The notes below the pieces were generated by a model that was not told where the DNA came from, did no database searches, and worked only from the letters and a program-made list of their open reading frames with translations. From Thelonectria olida (taxonomy: Eukaryota; Ascomycota; Sordariomycetes; Hypocreales; Nectriaceae), in assembly GCA_020736575.1 (NCBI GenBank), contig JAGPYM010000012.1, positions 1,087,535-1,151,534 of the forward strand: a stretch of 64,000 bases of DNA. Reading direction: 5' to 3'. Shown piece by piece: positions 23,697-36,900 of the stretch (positions are counted from its first letter, which is position 1; the number at the start of each line of letters is the position of its first letter). A program made the translations under genes and the position numbers.

Positions 23697-25593
23697 GTTG
23701 TATCTAAGAGCCGAAGCGGGAAAACTAGACACTTTGAAAGGGAAACAAATTGATAGTTGGGGAGTTGAAGTTGGTCTCGCCTACGCGAAGCCCTTCGCCA
23801 TTACTAGGCTATTGGGCTGCTGCTGCTATGCGTCTTCTTTTCTTGGGAAGAGCTCCATTCGATTGCACGAGACCAGGCGCCATCGATGGAATGATGGTAT
23901 GCTGAGCAGGCAGGACTGGCAACAATAGGCAGCACGTGCAGATCGGGTGATTACCACGAAGATTAATCCAGTTTGCTATCTATCTCAGCACAGGCAGTCT
24001 GATGGACAGCAGAGGCATGGGGGACAGTAGTTATCCGAGGAAATACGGAATGATGGGCATTCAAGCTCCTCTTCCACCATCTCTGGGCGGTTCACGATGG
24101 AGGAGTCTGGAGCAACTGGTGCGTCATGGCTGCAGGACAACAGGGCTGGGAATGGCGCTCCAAAGCGAGAGGAAGTGCCCATTTTTTACTACACACTATG
24201 TAATATGGTATGATGTGCTCTCGCTCCGAGCCAGGATTCAAGAGCTGTCAGCTCATCTCGCCAGCGCCAGCCAGGAATGTAAGACACTGGAGACTTGAAG
24301 GGCTGATTGACTCCGTAAGAAACGGTGGGCGAATAGGGGTGACTATTCGTAGGTACCACCTTAACGTTCTTTGGAGTTGGGCGTGCAGCAACTCGGACAC
24401 TTTTATTTTACGCAGGATCAGCTGGTAATTACCTGGATCAAGAACGCACAATAATATCTTAGGTTTCAGCAACAGAGATGCTTCTCTGGCGCAGCGCTCC
24501 GAGAGTGGCGCAAGGCTGCAGGAGTGGAATTGACACGCTGATGGAAGCATTATCGTAGATAGGAACATTTGTATGATGAGTGAGGCGCTTGGACAAAGCC
24601 TCACCAGGATGCTGCAGTTGGGAGTGATGTGAGACGAACGACAGACGGCGAATGGGACGCCTCAGCGGAGGCGATGTGCCAACTCAGCTTGTCGCCCAAC
24701 AATGCCGACCTGTGGCCTGAATTAAACGAGGCGCCATGAATAGGTAGTTTCTTGCACAGCCTGCATCTGTACGAAGTAGGAACGAAGCAGCTTGTGGGCT
24801 CGCTGAGGACCAACGCTCTCGGCACTAAAAATGAATCAATGATGGGATGGATGAAGTATTCCGTACGCAACGGTGTCACGGGAAAGGTAATTACGGTCCC
24901 CTGTGCTCCGTAAATTGTTCGTTGCTCGGTAAAGCATTCGTAATACAAGGGCGCAGAGAAGAAGGCCCTGTACCAAATGCTCGTATGAAGTCGAATCAAT
25001 TGTTAATTTGAAAATCGCGTCGAGACCCTGAGGCACGCAATTCACGCTGTGAGCCGGGGCTGGCAGTGCGACGGTCATTTTTTCTCTTAATTTTTTTTCT
25101 CGGGATGCATGGAGCCATGCTAATAATGACGAGGAAAGGCTGGAGTGGCTAGTCTACGAGGGCCTAGGTCGCCAGGGGCTCGAGTAGCCCGAGTATCACC
25201 ACTGTCTTTGCCTGGAAAAAAGTACCTCTCTGCCAACGCAAGCACTGTCTCTTCTTCGTATATCACCAAGGTGCATGTATGTAAGAGGGTTACGAGGCTC
25301 CGCCCGTCGGGTGTACCTTTAGGCGTTTCCTTTGGAAAGCCAAAAGCTGCTTGATTGACAAGGTGGCCCAAGGTGCTTTCATTCTTAACCCAGCCAGCCC
25401 AGCCGGCCAACTGCACCGACCTCACTCCCAGCTCATCCCGTTAGTCTCATAATCCACTCAACACGCATTCGACAGCTTCGTCGTCCACCATTTATCCTAG
25501 CCGGAGATCTGGCAACCTGAGGCGCTCCTCGCACTACGTAAGGCAGCGCTCCCGCAGTCCTGAAATCCACCAGAGAGCGATATACGAATACAG
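23697..25593. other. Divergent intergenic region, no gene seen
   Basis: About 1.9 kb between the hypothetical gene at 22457-23696 and the leader of the PDK1 gene. Several short frames show no protein-like composition. Presumed promoters of both genes. Confidence 0.5.
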
Positions 25594-25599
25594 AAACAG

Positions 25600-25623
25600 C
25601 GAGAAAGAGGGAGAGAGATAGAT

Positions 25624-25658
<35 letters not shown>

Positions 25659-25674
25659 AACAGACAGCGAGCGA
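25600..25674. repeat. Compound GATA/GA/GACA microsatellite
   Basis: A purine-rich simple repeat of GAGA, GATA and GACA units, about 330-400 bp upstream of the PDK1 start codon, so probably promoter or leader. It is a useful length-variable marker. Confidence 0.9.
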
Positions 25675-25752
25675 GGTACGGCACCCCCCGTCGCCCCAGT
25701 TCACCCCCGACTGCCATTCCCCATCCCAGCAGACACGGACGCCATTATTATT

Positions 25753-25869
25753 ATGTACTTCGCTTCCCGATGATGTTGCTGCCAGCTTCTGCCCGTTGTT
25801 AACCCAATCTCCCCAACAGCACCACCTTCGTCGGCGATGCCCCATGATTTACCGATACCTTGTCAGTGA
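25753..25869 (+). promoter_or_regulatory. Three short upstream ORFs before PDK1
   Basis: Three non-overlapping-with-main ATG frames lie in the probable leader: 25753-25773 (6 codons plus stop), 25770-25802 (10 plus stop, starting inside the first stop) and 25836-25869 (10 plus stop). None overlaps the main ATG at 26002. They count only if transcription starts upstream of 25753 and no leader intron removes them. Confidence 0.4.
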
Positions 25870-26001
25870 CCGACCGACCGTCTCTCGTTCACGATCCGAA
25901 CCCTCCCCCCAAGTGCCTCTCCTTGAGCGCTCACCTTTCTACACACCCTCCCGCAACCTGCCCCTTACAACGACTATCTTTGGAGCTCCTCCATTGTCAA
26001 C

Positions 26002-28415
26002 ATGAATGGGGACCTGAGCCTCTCTCAGGCCCTAGGCGGGCTTCGCATTGCTAACCCCGACGATGCTGCTGAAGCCGCTTCCGCACCTGCATCTTCGCCC
26101 GCTGTGGCCACGACATCATCATCCGCCTCCCAACCCGCAATAGAATCTTTTGCCAACAGTATCCGCCTCGAACCCATCGATGCCGGTGTCGAACCTGTCC
26201 TCAACGACCCTCGACTCGCCCCGCCTGCGCGCCGACCCGAGGTGACATCACAATCTGCTGCCATCAACCAGCAATCCCCTCAACCCGACGTAACGAGGGT
26301 ATCTATATATGGACTCCCCAACATTTCCGAACCTAACCAATCCTATCCTACACACGACCCAGCTCAGAGAGATGTGCAGTACAACTCGAACCGCCAAGCG
26401 CCCCTTCCACCTACTCCTGGCCCGTTGCCGCCTCGGAGGAGCTCCAGAGGCATGGGCAGCTACGGTCCTATTCCGGGAAGCTCCCAATCCAACTCTCCAT
26501 ACGCTGGCGATGCCCCTCAGCCTTCCAGCAGCGAAGAATGGAAGGACCGTGGTGCTGCCGTGGGAGTCCGTCGAGAGGTTGACGCCACTGGCCGTACCGT
26601 CGTCCGACAGGTGAAGAAAGGTGTTCGCGACTTTACTTTTGGTCGCGTGCTCGGCGAGGGCTCTTATAGCAGCGTATACCTTGCTACTGACCGTCAATCC
26701 CTGAAGGAGTATGCCATCAAAGTTCTCGAGAAAAGACACATCATCAAGGAGAAGAAGATCAAATATGTCAACATTGAGAAAAACACTCTCAATCGCCTCA
26801 CGGAGCACCCCGGCATTGTTCGACTTTACTACACCTTCCAAGACGAAACATCACTGTACTACGTGCTTGACTTATGTAACGGCGGTGAGCTGCTTGGTGT
26901 GCTCAAGAAGACTGGCACGTTCGATGTCGAATGCACGAGGTTCTACGGCGCCCAGATCCTGGACGCCATCGACTACATGCACTCACGAGGTGTTATCCAT
27001 CGAGATTTGAAACCGGAAAACGTCCTCCTCGATGACCAGATGCACGTCAAGATCACTGATTTTGGAACGGCCAAATTGCTCAAAGATCCTCGGGACACAA
27101 CCAGCCAAGATTCCGGAGTGCCCGACCCTGGACAGAATGGCGGAGCGGGTGACGACCGGGCGGCATCCTTCGTCGGAACTGCTGAATACGTGAGCCCTGA
27201 ACTCCTTACGCACAAAAATGCCTGCAAGGCTAGTGATCTGTGGGCGTTCGGATGCATAATCTACCAACTACTGGCTGGACGGCCCCCTTTCAAGGGAGGC
27301 AGTGAATATCTAACCTTCCAGAAGATTGTCAACCTCGAGTACGAGTTTCCCCAAGGCTTTCCCCCCGCGGCCCAGGACTTGGTTGAACGGTGTCTTGTTC
27401 TGGACCCAACCCGACGTCTCACCATTGAGCACATCAAGAACCATGAATTTTTCGATGGCCAGCCCTTTGGCAAAGCATTGTGGAGGTCAAAGGCACCGAG
27501 ACTACGACCTTATGTCCCCCCTCAACCGGAACCCAATGTCATCCAGCTCAACGGCTTTTCTACCACGCCAAAGCCTATTGCGAACGCGAGGGCTCCTCCA
27601 TCACAGAGCAATCCTTCCAACGGAAGCAGCCGGCCGAGAATCATTACAGAGCTACCTCCTCCTACTCAATTGGATATTGAATGGTCCCCCGTTCTCACCA
27701 GGAATAACGAACGTATTCTGAAGCTGGGTGATTTGATGGTTGTTTCAACACCACTCGCATCAAGCCCACACGGGAAAGGCTCCGAAGAAGGACATAAGAA
27801 ACTATCGCGTTTTTTTGGAGGAACTACGACAAAGAAGCGACAGCGACTGGTGATGATCACGTCCAGTGGCCGCATTGTCCTTGCCCCAGCTGGTGGCGAA
27901 GAGAAACGAGCAAAAATGGAACTCTCTCTCCTTGCCAAAGATTGCACCTGGAGAACTCAAAAAGATGCCAAGGGCCTGATGGTTTGGTGTGTGGACACGG
28001 TAAGTCGTACGCCCGTTGATGTGGTTTATTGCTTCATTATCTAATACGTTTTCAACAGGGTGGACATCATTATACGTTTGAAGAACCCAAGTCTTCATCA
28101 CCGCCCCCCGAAGGCTCACCTTCCGGAGCATCTGAATGGATCGAGTGTCTAGAACGAGCAAGGGACCTCGCCTTGTCTCAAACCATGCCCACGGGCTATG
28201 GCGGCGACAACGGATTCGCCGACATGTCATCAACAGTGTCAAGCCCTGCCAGTACGCTCGGTGGCCGTGGCAACTTTTCAGAAGGCTTCGGTGCGAGTGA
28301 TCGGCAAGGTCGCAATCATTTGAGTAAAAATTCAGGTGGCGTCGAAGACCCGGCGCCGAAACGGAACCGCTTCAGTAAGAGACAATCAAGAAGCGGACTC
28401 GGTTCTGCGTTTTAG
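26002..28415 (+). CDS. pdk1: PDK1-type AGC protein kinase (Pkh/Ksg1 family)
   Basis: Two exons, 26002-27999 and 28059-28415, give 784 residues. The intron (59 nt, GTAAGT..ACAG) lies in the C-terminal domain. A 210-residue disordered N-terminus is followed by the kinase domain (about 212-500): glycine loop GEGSYSSVY, Lys in AIKVLEK, HRDLKPEN near 333, DFGTAK near 352 and the activation-loop SFVGTAEYVSPE, which carries the autophosphorylated Ser of PDK1. A second conserved block from about 560 to 720, split by the intron and ending WIECLERARDLA, fits the PH-like domain of PDK1. It phosphorylates the activation loops of other AGC kinases (Ypk/Sch9/Akt-like) at the plasma membrane, in sphingolipid and wall signalling. 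The leader has three small uORFs and a microsatellite. Confidence 0.95.
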
Positions 28416-29400
28416 AAGAGCCTCTGCATGATGACTGGGGGAAGACACGACTAGACTTGACGGATACGCGGCCATTAGAGCCGCAAGACTGATCTCTTTG
28501 AAGATTTTGCCTGTTACCTACGCATCACATTCAGTTTGGTCATGGGCATTTGGCAGCGTGGCGTATTACTATGGAGTTTCATTTCTTGTTAAGAATGATG
28601 GACGCATTGTTTGGTGCATTTTCAAGCATTGAAGGATGGCAAAGACGGTCAGAGGGACTAGCCGCCATGCAACAGACTGGAACGAACCTATGTGGACATT
28701 CTCACCAGTCCGCATGGTGGGTTCAGTCAGTTTGTGGGTTGGTGATGGCTCGCCTCAACAGGTTGAAGACTCAACCCTCGATGGTTTCGGCTTGAGGAAC
28801 TCGCTAGAGTATCGATCAAAGGCCTTGTTCACGGTCTCAACGATTCGTTTCGTAGACTCCTTGTTCTAAACACAACTTCCCACACACCCAAGTATCTATG
28901 AAAAAGCAATGGCTTATATGTTATATGTATAGCTGGGGAGTTACGGCGTTCTTGTTTCATCCCTGTTTTCAATTCTTTCACTGTTAATACTGAAGGGACA
29001 ATGTAATGGAGGACAACCCCTATCGATCAATGTAGCTCAGTACCAGTTTTTACTTTCAAACTTGGACGCGAAACTTGTAGTTAACTAAGTTGATTGACTA
29101 AGTAACTATTTTATTTGATAGTCATCTTGTAACTTGTTCTTCCCCGGTTTCCATGTTCCAAATCAACCAGGAACTCTTGTGTTATACCCCCTGTTAATGT
29201 ACTTGCCCCGTACTCGTATGCTGCCTTAACATCGAGGCCTAGCCACGTGACCGACCTACATAGGCTTAGCCCATTCTCGCCATGGCCAGCCATTGCGATG
29301 CGACGCGACACGCCCATCTGCAAACCTCCCAGCGTTCGAGCATTATAACGTCGTCGTTCGGCGCAATCAACTCACGCTGTTCCTGAAACAATCTACCAAG
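28416..29400. other. Intergenic between PDK1 and SNF12
   Basis: 985 bp between two plus-strand genes. AT content rises around 28900-29110, consistent with a 3' UTR then promoter. No gene seen. Confidence 0.5.
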
Positions 29401-31057
29401 ATGCAGCAGCAATACCGCGCGTACGCGCCTCAGGTGTCGCAGCGATCGCCTGCCAATCAGCGCAGAGGTGGAATTGGTACGCGGCTCACTTACGCATCGG
29501 TTCTTTTGCTAACTTGACTGTCAATCAAGGGCCCATGATGTCTTCCGGTCCCCACCCTTCCGTGCCTCTTACTCAGGCTCAGATCGCCCAGCAACAACAA
29601 GCCCAGGCCCATGCCAGCGAACTCGCCAAGAGACGGAGCCGCAAGCCTACCGACAAGAACATGCCCGAGGGTGTTGAGGACAACATTGTCGATGCCGGGG
29701 GCGTGCAGCGTTATAAGGACCTCAGGGATGTTGAACGCAGGCTCGATGCCACTATGACGCGCAAGCGCCTCGATATTGTCGAGAGTGCGAGCCGCAGCAC
29801 TAAGGTCGGTTGATCCCAGACTTTTCTAACGGCAGCCGACTGACTTCGCCTGTCCTCAAATAGCGATATAAGACGCTTCGAGTTTGGATTAGCAACACAG
29901 TTGAGGATCAGATATGGCAGAGTAATGGTCTCAATGTCGATGCATTTGACTTTACCCCCAGCATGGATGCTTCCTATCGTGTGAAGATCGAGGGCCGCCT
30001 ACTCGATGACGAGGATGATAAGGATCAGTCGACATCTCCCAAGGGTGACCAATTGGAACAGGACAGCGCCGACCCTTCGCGTCAGAAAGCCAAGACGCAA
30101 CCTCAACGACATCGGTTCTCTCACTTCTTCAAAGCCTTGAGTGTCGACTTCGATCGCTCGCGATTTAGGAATGGCGCCGAGCAGACCGTGGAATGGAAGA
30201 AGCCAGATCCGACTGCCAGGAACCAGCCCAACGCCAGCTTGCCCGCCGCGGCTGATTTCGACGAGCTCACGTTCAAGCGGAACGGAGACGAAGACATGAA
30301 CATCACCATCAACCTCTTCCAACAGGAATCCCCCGAGGTGTACCTGTTGAGCCCAGAGCTTGCCGAGGTGGTCGACATGAGCAAGGCGACACAGCAAGAA
30401 GCCGTCATGGGCTTATGGGAGTATATCAAAGTCACGGGATTACAGGAAGATGAGGAGAAGCGAAACTTTCGCTGTGACGACCTCATGAAGAAGGTGTGTT
30501 TGCTTGGTAGGCTTACAAGACCTTACTGGCTAACACATGATTAGGTTGTAAAACGCGGAGACGTGGGATACATCCCCATGCTTAACGAATACGTCACCCA
30601 GCATCTTCGCCCTCTTGCGCCCATCGCCCTTCCTTACACGATCCGAGTTGACCAAGAGTTCCACAAAGACCCCCAGCCCACCATTTACGATATCCAGGTT
30701 TCCGTGGAAGACTCTTTCCGCGACTCCTTGCTGCCTCTAATTAACAATCCGCAGTATGCGGCAATGCTTAAGGATGTGACGGCTCTGGATGAACAACTGG
30801 CGCGACTTGTACAGGCCATATCCGCTTCCAAGGCCAAACACACCTTCTTCACTTCGCTCAGCGAGGATCCCGCCAACTTTATCAAGAACTGGCTGAGTTC
30901 TCAAAAGAGAGATCTCGAAGTCATCATGGGCGAAGCATCCAGAGGAGGTGGCGAGCATGCGTCTGGTGATGAATGGCGTAGGGGTGGCAAGGATAGTGTC
31001 TGGGCCACCCAGAATGCTCGGGAGAGCGTTAATGTTTTGCTCTCCAAGCAACGCTAA
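29401..31057 (+). CDS. ssr3: SWI/SNF complex subunit Snf12/Ssr3 (BAF60, SWIB domain)
   Basis: Four exons, 29401-29476, 29530-29804, 29864-30493 and 30545-31057, give 497 residues. All junctions are in frame: SRSTK joins RYKTLRVWISNT, and DLMKK joins VVKRGD. The N-terminus is Gln-rich and disordered. A conserved BAF60 block (about 75-180) ends in the wing WISNTVEDQIW; the SWIB/MDM2-like domain lies around residues 245-345, with GLWEYIKVTGLQ and later HLRPLAPIALPYTIRVD. A C-terminal coiled segment follows. Role: bridges chromatin remodeller and transcription factors in the nucleus. It converges on hymA with 406 bp between stop codons. Confidence 0.94.
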
Positions 31058-31463
31058 TATCAACATGTGAGATACCGAGTTTGGGGCTGGTAGGCATCTA
31101 GGAGTTAGGAACATGGACTAGTCGATTTGACCAGCCGTGGAGGGAATGATTGGCGTTGGTTTTGGGGCTCGTTTGCTGTACAGTAATATCAAGCAAAAGC
31201 CATAGTATTGGCAAGGTTTGGGAGCCGCCCATCGTACAAGTTAGTGAATTCTCCCGCTTGCATCTGAAGCATTCATGTTTTTAAGCACGATCCGCAGCTC
31301 TGCGTAGTCCACCTGACCAAACACGCCATCGTTCGTGTTGACAATGGGCAGGGTTAAGACCCGATGTTGTATGCAGACGAATTTTGCCGCCCAGGAGGTA
31401 AAACATGACAAGGAAATAACCGAAAGAAAATGACAAGAGAGGCGGAAGCCGATCTCAACGCCA
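31058..31463. other. Convergent 3' flanks of SSR3 and hymA
   Basis: 406 bp holding both 3' UTRs. A short minus-strand frame overlapping the end of SSR3 has no protein-like features. No separate gene. Confidence 0.6.
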
Positions 31464-32797
31464 CTACCGTTGAGGCGGTACTGGGACTGCTGGCATGTTG
31501 CGAATTTGCTTAATCAAAAACTCTCTCTCATCAATGAACTGCTCGTCATCGGTTCGATCTTCCAGAAAGTGAGAGAGAAAAGTGAGGAGTTTTTCGCGGT
31601 TCATCAGGAGAATCTTCTGAACAGCAATGGACTTGTGGGGATTGGCAACGAAAACCTTGAAGACATGGAAGCCTTCGTACTGGACCATTTTCCTATCATC
31701 GCGCAGTAGATTCATGCAAATTTTCAGGTGCTCGCCGCGATCAACATAGGCCGTCATAACGCTATAGTTTGACCGATCCAGCAGGATTTCACCAAGCAGC
31801 TTGATAGACTGGCGTTTGGTAACATAGCTGTTAGACTGAACCAATATGTTGTTGTACTTGTCGAAGAAAAGATCGAAATTGGCAGACAAGTATCGTGGTA
31901 CTAGTTCCTTGTGTCGGGTCAAGAGTTCCTAGAGTCGCAAATTAGAACACAGTGGAGTTGTGGCGGTATCAAGCTTTGGGTTGCATCTTACTCGGAAGGT
32001 GGTGAATGCATCGGCAGCGACCTCGAATGAGCTCTTGTCAACCCAGTCGAAGAACCTCCAGAAGACTCCCCTGCCACTTTGAGGCCGGTCGCGATCGATG
32101 GCATTGAGCCCCTTGGAACTTGATCCGGGCTCGTCTCCGTCATCGTAGAGAATGATGGCAGCTGCAGCTTCGTTCTTCAATAGTTCGCGGAGAACGGAAC
32201 CGGCGGGAGTGGCGCTCTCTTTGTGATCATATCCTCGGCATAGTTCGACCAGGACTTGTGGTCGATTGCAGACAACGTATGACAGGGCGATAGGGTCGCT
32301 TTTGGGAGCAGCGGTCGCGGGACGGAAGCGGAAAACGTAGGAGAAAATGACTTGTGTGTCCTTGCGGGACTCGAAGGGCAGGCGGTAGAGGTTAACAGCG
32401 AGGAGATGAAGCAGGTCTTCGTCGATCAAGCCAGTGACAAGCTGGTAGATTTGCTCAGGGGAACTGTCGGCTTCTTGATTCAGGGGTTACTCAATTTGTC
32501 CATGGAAACTAGGGGGTGACTCTGGGCATCTTGATGGAGGGGTAGGTTGGCTGCCGAGGTGGGAGGGACGGGGAGCATACCGTGTGTTCCTTGGAGGATG
32601 AGTTTCATTTGGCTCAAGACACGAGCAAGTTCCTCAGCCTAGACAGATCAGTCAGTCTCGGGGGCTGAGTCATGGTGTAGCAGGGCAACGACCTTAGAAG
32701 GTCCATTGGGCCCTTCGAGCTTCGAGATGTGGTCGCGGGCTTGTTTGGGTAAGTCGGTGACGGGTCTCGTCCGCGTTCTTCCAAATAGAAAAGACAT
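31464..32797 (-). CDS. hymA: Mo25 family protein, conidiophore development protein HymA
   Basis: Four exons on the minus strand, 32693-32797, 32581-32638, 31992-32473 and 31464-31928, give 369 residues, close to the usual Mo25 length. It begins MSFLFGRTRTRPVTDL and continues with armadillo-like helices; VLVELCRGYDHKE and VFWRFFDWVDKSSFEVAADAFTTF, then RHKELVPRYLSANFDLFF, are diagnostic of Mo25. The 107-nt third intron from the 3' end (32474-32580) is longer than its neighbours. Mo25 is a scaffold that activates germinal-centre/STE20-like kinases in the morphogenesis (MOR/RAM) network; in Aspergillus the hymA mutant has defective conidiophores. It is divergent from the isoleucyl-tRNA synthetase. 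Confidence 0.95.
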
Positions 32798-33674
32798 AGT
32801 GTGAAGCTGCACAGAGAGCTGATTTGAGTCTGTACTGTGTAAGCAGCTTTGTGGATATAAGTAAGCAAAGTGCGAGAGCCGGAGGGCAGCTTCGTGGAGA
32901 GACGACTGGAATAAGCTTGAAGGTTGCGGTGGTGAGATGGATGTCCTCGAGAAGGGTATGTATGGCGCCTAAAAATATAGAAGGCGTATGGGCTCAAGCT
33001 TGTCGAGTACAAAACGCGATATGACACGACGCAAGATGAGATGCTGGTGAATGGGCTCAAATTAAGTAGAAAAGTTGGGCTGCAATGGAATTAAGCAAAG
33101 CATGAAGCCAGCTGGAAGGGATGAAGGATATGTTTGACGATGGGCAGGGACGAGGGGCGGACTGACAAGCTCACCTGCGCACGCACCATGGAAGCCCGCC
33201 CAAGGCGCTAGCTCCAACGGCCGAGTAATAAGCCTTTGTCAGTACGATGGAAAAGATGGCAGGGAACGGACTGATGCAGGTTTGAAAGTACCTACGAGGA
33301 CCCGGACAAAATTAAATACTTAGCCAATGTCATGAATTTTCTATCAGTAGCAGGAAAGCCTATTGCTGAGATAGATACGCGTCTACACCACCCAAGTAAG
33401 CCAAGTTCCAGATTCATTCCAGTCCACTTGTCGGGTTGTTTTCTTTGGTCGCCCGGTTGTCCTGTCGTCGTTCTCTGGCAACTCAGCCACTGGTGGTACA
33501 ACATCTGGTCAGACACTCGATACCAGTGGCTCGCACTCATGAGAGCAATGGTCCACGGAGCCCCTCACCCCAACATGTCCCTTGTACCCGCGCTCGCGTC
33601 TTTGCCCCAGGGGTCAGGCAGCCCCAGAGCCATGAGTGATGGCGGGGCACACAAGTCCCCGCACCTCCCTTGAT

Positions 33675-33681
33675 TGAGTCA
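33675..33681. promoter_or_regulatory. TGAGTCA, Gcn4/CPC1-type element upstream of IleRS
   Basis: A perfect TGA(C/G)TCA heptamer 287 bp before the isoleucyl-tRNA synthetase ATG. This is the site of the cross-pathway-control bZIP factor, and aminoacyl-tRNA synthetase genes are known targets of that system. Binding is inferred from sequence alone. Confidence 0.5.
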
Positions 33682-33809
33682 CCCACCATCCCACCATCGC
33701 GAGATTGAAATCTGCCCCTCCTAACATTCGGGAGTACTTCAAGCTGGGGGAATTGGACCATCAGATTCCCGTGTGCTGACAAGACTGACCTGGTGAAAGA
33801 CATTGAACG

Positions 33810-33816
33810 TGAGTCA
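33810..33816. promoter_or_regulatory. Second TGAGTCA near the IleRS leader
   Basis: A second perfect heptamer 152 bp before the ATG. It overlaps a consensus splice donor (GTGAGT starting 33809) of a probable 5'-UTR intron, so it may simply be a splice site rather than a factor site. Confidence 0.3.
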
Positions 33817-33967
33817 CGCCACCGCCTCTTTTTGCCTTACTTATTGTCCATCCTTGCCGCCGTCCTCTCGAAGCCTCGCGTTCTACTCCCCTCTTCTCAC
33901 CCCTCCGCCAACTTTTTTCTTGTCGTTTTGCTAGCTAACTTCAAATCACGCTGCAGCCATCGCCATC

Positions 33968-36900
33968 ATGTCTATTGACTTCCCTAAGGAAGAGGAGGCC
34001 ACCATCGAGCGATGGCGTGAAATCGACGCCTTCCAGCGCCAGGTTCGTCCTTTACCCGTCATCTACCCGTCCTCACAGCACCACCTCTCGTCCCTTACCA
34101 TGCACGTCGACAAGGTTCTGACCTTAGGCATATGTAGGTTGAGCTTTCCGTAGGACGCCCTCGATATACTTTCTACGATGGTCCTCCCTTCGCGACCGGA
34201 TTGCCGCATTACGGCCATCTTTTGGCTTCCACCATCAAAGATGTCATTCCCCGATATTGGTCCATGAAGGGCTTCCACGTTGAGCGTCGTTTCGGCTGGG
34301 ACACTCACGGCTTGCCCATCGAGCACGAGATTGACAAGAAGCTGGGAATTTCGGGAAAGGCTGCCGTCATGGAGCTTGGAATTGCCAAGTACAATGAGGA
34401 GTGCCGTGCCATCGTTATGCGTTATGCTTCCGAATGGCGCCACACTATTGAGCGCCTCGGTCGATGGATTGACTTCGACAATGACTACAAGGTATCTAGG
34501 CCCCACCGATGCCTCAAATTCCCAGAAACATAACTGACTGGCGAGCTTAAAGACCATGGATCCTAAGTTCATGGAGTCCGAGTGGTGGGTCTTCAAGCAA
34601 CTTTTCGATAAAGGTCAGGTTTACCAAGGCCATCGCGTGATGCCTTACTCGACTGCTCTTACCACTGCTCTGAGCAACTTCGAGGCCAATCAGAACTATC
34701 AGGATGTTACCGACCCTGCTGTCGTGGTATCTTTCCCACTCGTCGACGATCCCAATACCAATCTCTTGGCCTGGACTACCACACCCTGGACTCTCCCCTC
34801 CCACCTGGGCCTTGCCGCCCACCCTGACTTCGAGTACGTCAAGATCTTGGATGAGAAGACCGGAAAGCACTACATCCTTCTCGAGAAACTTCTTGGAACA
34901 GTCTATAAGGACCCCAAAAAGGCCAAGTTCAAAATTGTCAGCAAGCTCAAGGGTAAGGACATGCTTGGATGGAAGTATATACCTCCCTTTGACTACTTCT
35001 ACGAGGATTTCAAGGATATTGCCTTCAGAGTTTTGAACGCCCAATATGTCACGGCCGACAGCGGTGTTGGAATTGTTCACCAGGCCCCCGCATTCGGTGA
35101 AGACGACTACAATGTGGCGTTGGCTGCGGGTATCATCACTGAGAAACGCCCGCCTCCCGACCCGGTCAACGATACTGGCCACTTCACCTCTCGTGTTACC
35201 GACTTTGAGGGTATGCATGTCAAGGAGGCAGACAAGCACATCATCAAGCACCTCAAAAACACCGGCCGCATCGTCAACGAGTCTCAGCTTAGACACTCAT
35301 ACCCCATGTGCCCTCGTTCCGATACGCCGCTCATCTACAAGGCCGTGCCTTCGTGGTTTGTTCGCATCCCCGAAATCATCCCGGACATGCTCAAAAACAT
35401 TGAGGGTTCGCACTGGGTTCCCACGTTTGTCAAAGAACGTCGTTTTGCCGATTGGATTGCCAATGCTAGAGATTGGAATGTCAGCCGTAACAGATACTGG
35501 GGTACGCCCATCCCTCTCTGGGTCAGTGAAGATTTGGAAGAGAGGGTATGTATCGGCAGTGTTGCTGAATTGCGTGAGCTCAGTGGGTATGAGGGTGATC
35601 TCTCAGACCTTCACCGTGATAAGATTGATCACATTACTATTCCAAGCAAGCAAGGCAAGGGCGAGTTGAAGCGTATTGATGAAGTGTTTGACTGCTGGTT
35701 TGAGTCTGGCAGCATGCCTTACGCTAGCCAACACTATCCCTTTGAGAACGTCGATAAGTTCAAGGAGTCTTTCCCTGGAGATTTCATTGCTGAGGGTCTT
35801 GATCAGACCCGAGGTTGGTTCTATACCCTTCTTGTGCTGGGTACCCATCTGTTCGGATGCTCTCCATTCCAGAACTGCGTGGTGAACGGTATTGTTCTGG
35901 CGGAAGACGGCAAAAAGATGTCGAAGCGACTGAAGAATTTCCCCGACCCTACCATCATCCTCTCCAAGTATGGATCGGATGCTTTGCGTCTTTACCTCAT
36001 CAGTTCCCCGGTCGTCCGCGCCGAGCCTCTGAGGTTCAAGGAGGCGGGTGTCAAGGAAGTCGTCCAAAAGGTGCTGTTGCCTCTCTGGAATAGCTACAAG
36101 TTCTTCGAGGGCCAGGTCGCGCTCCTCAAGAAGGTGGAGAACGTCGACTACGTCTGGGATCCTAGCATGGAGTCCAGCAACACCAACGTCATGGACCGAT
36201 GGATCCTGGCAAGTTGTCAGAGTCTGCTGCAGTTCGTCAATGAAGAAATGAAGGGTAAGATTCTCACATCCAGCCCATGACTAAAGCATAGCTGACTTGA
36301 CCTGGAAAGGCTACCGACTGTATACGGTTGTTCCCCGGCTCCTTGGACTTATTGATTACACAACCAATTGGTACATTAGGTTCAACCGAAAGCGACTCAA
36401 GGGCGAGAATGGCCTCAACGACACCCTCCACGCACTCAATGCTCTTTTTGAGGTCCTGTTCACTCTCTGCCGTGGCCTAGCCCCCTTTACTCCTTTCCTG
36501 ACTGATGAGATCTACCTCAAACTCCTCCCCCACATTCCCAAGGAGCTGCAAGGGGAGGATGCGCGAAGCGTGCATTTCCTTCCTTTCCCCGATGTTCGAC
36601 AGGACCTCTTCGATGAAGAGGTCGAACGCCGTGTGGGACGCATGCAGAAGGTCATCGAGCTCGCTCGCGTCTCCCGCGAGCGTCGCACCATTGGTCTGAA
36701 GCAGCCCCTCAAGACATTGGTGGTCATTCATCATGATCCTCAATACTTGGAGGATATCAAGTCACTGGAAGGATACATCACCGAGGAGCTCAACGTTCGG
36801 GACCTTGTCCTCTCTAGCGATGAGGCTAAGTTCAATGTTCAGTACAGCGTCACCGCTGACTGGCCTGTGCTGGGTAAGAAGTTGAAGAAGGACATGGTAC

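Larger units (their letters stand above)
32798..33967. other. Divergent promoter region of hymA and IleRS
   Basis: 1.17 kb between start codons. It includes two TGAGTCA motifs and a CT-rich IleRS leader with a probable 5'-UTR intron (GTGAGT at 33809 to CTGCAG ending 33957, branch GCTAAC just before). No gene seen. Confidence 0.5.
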
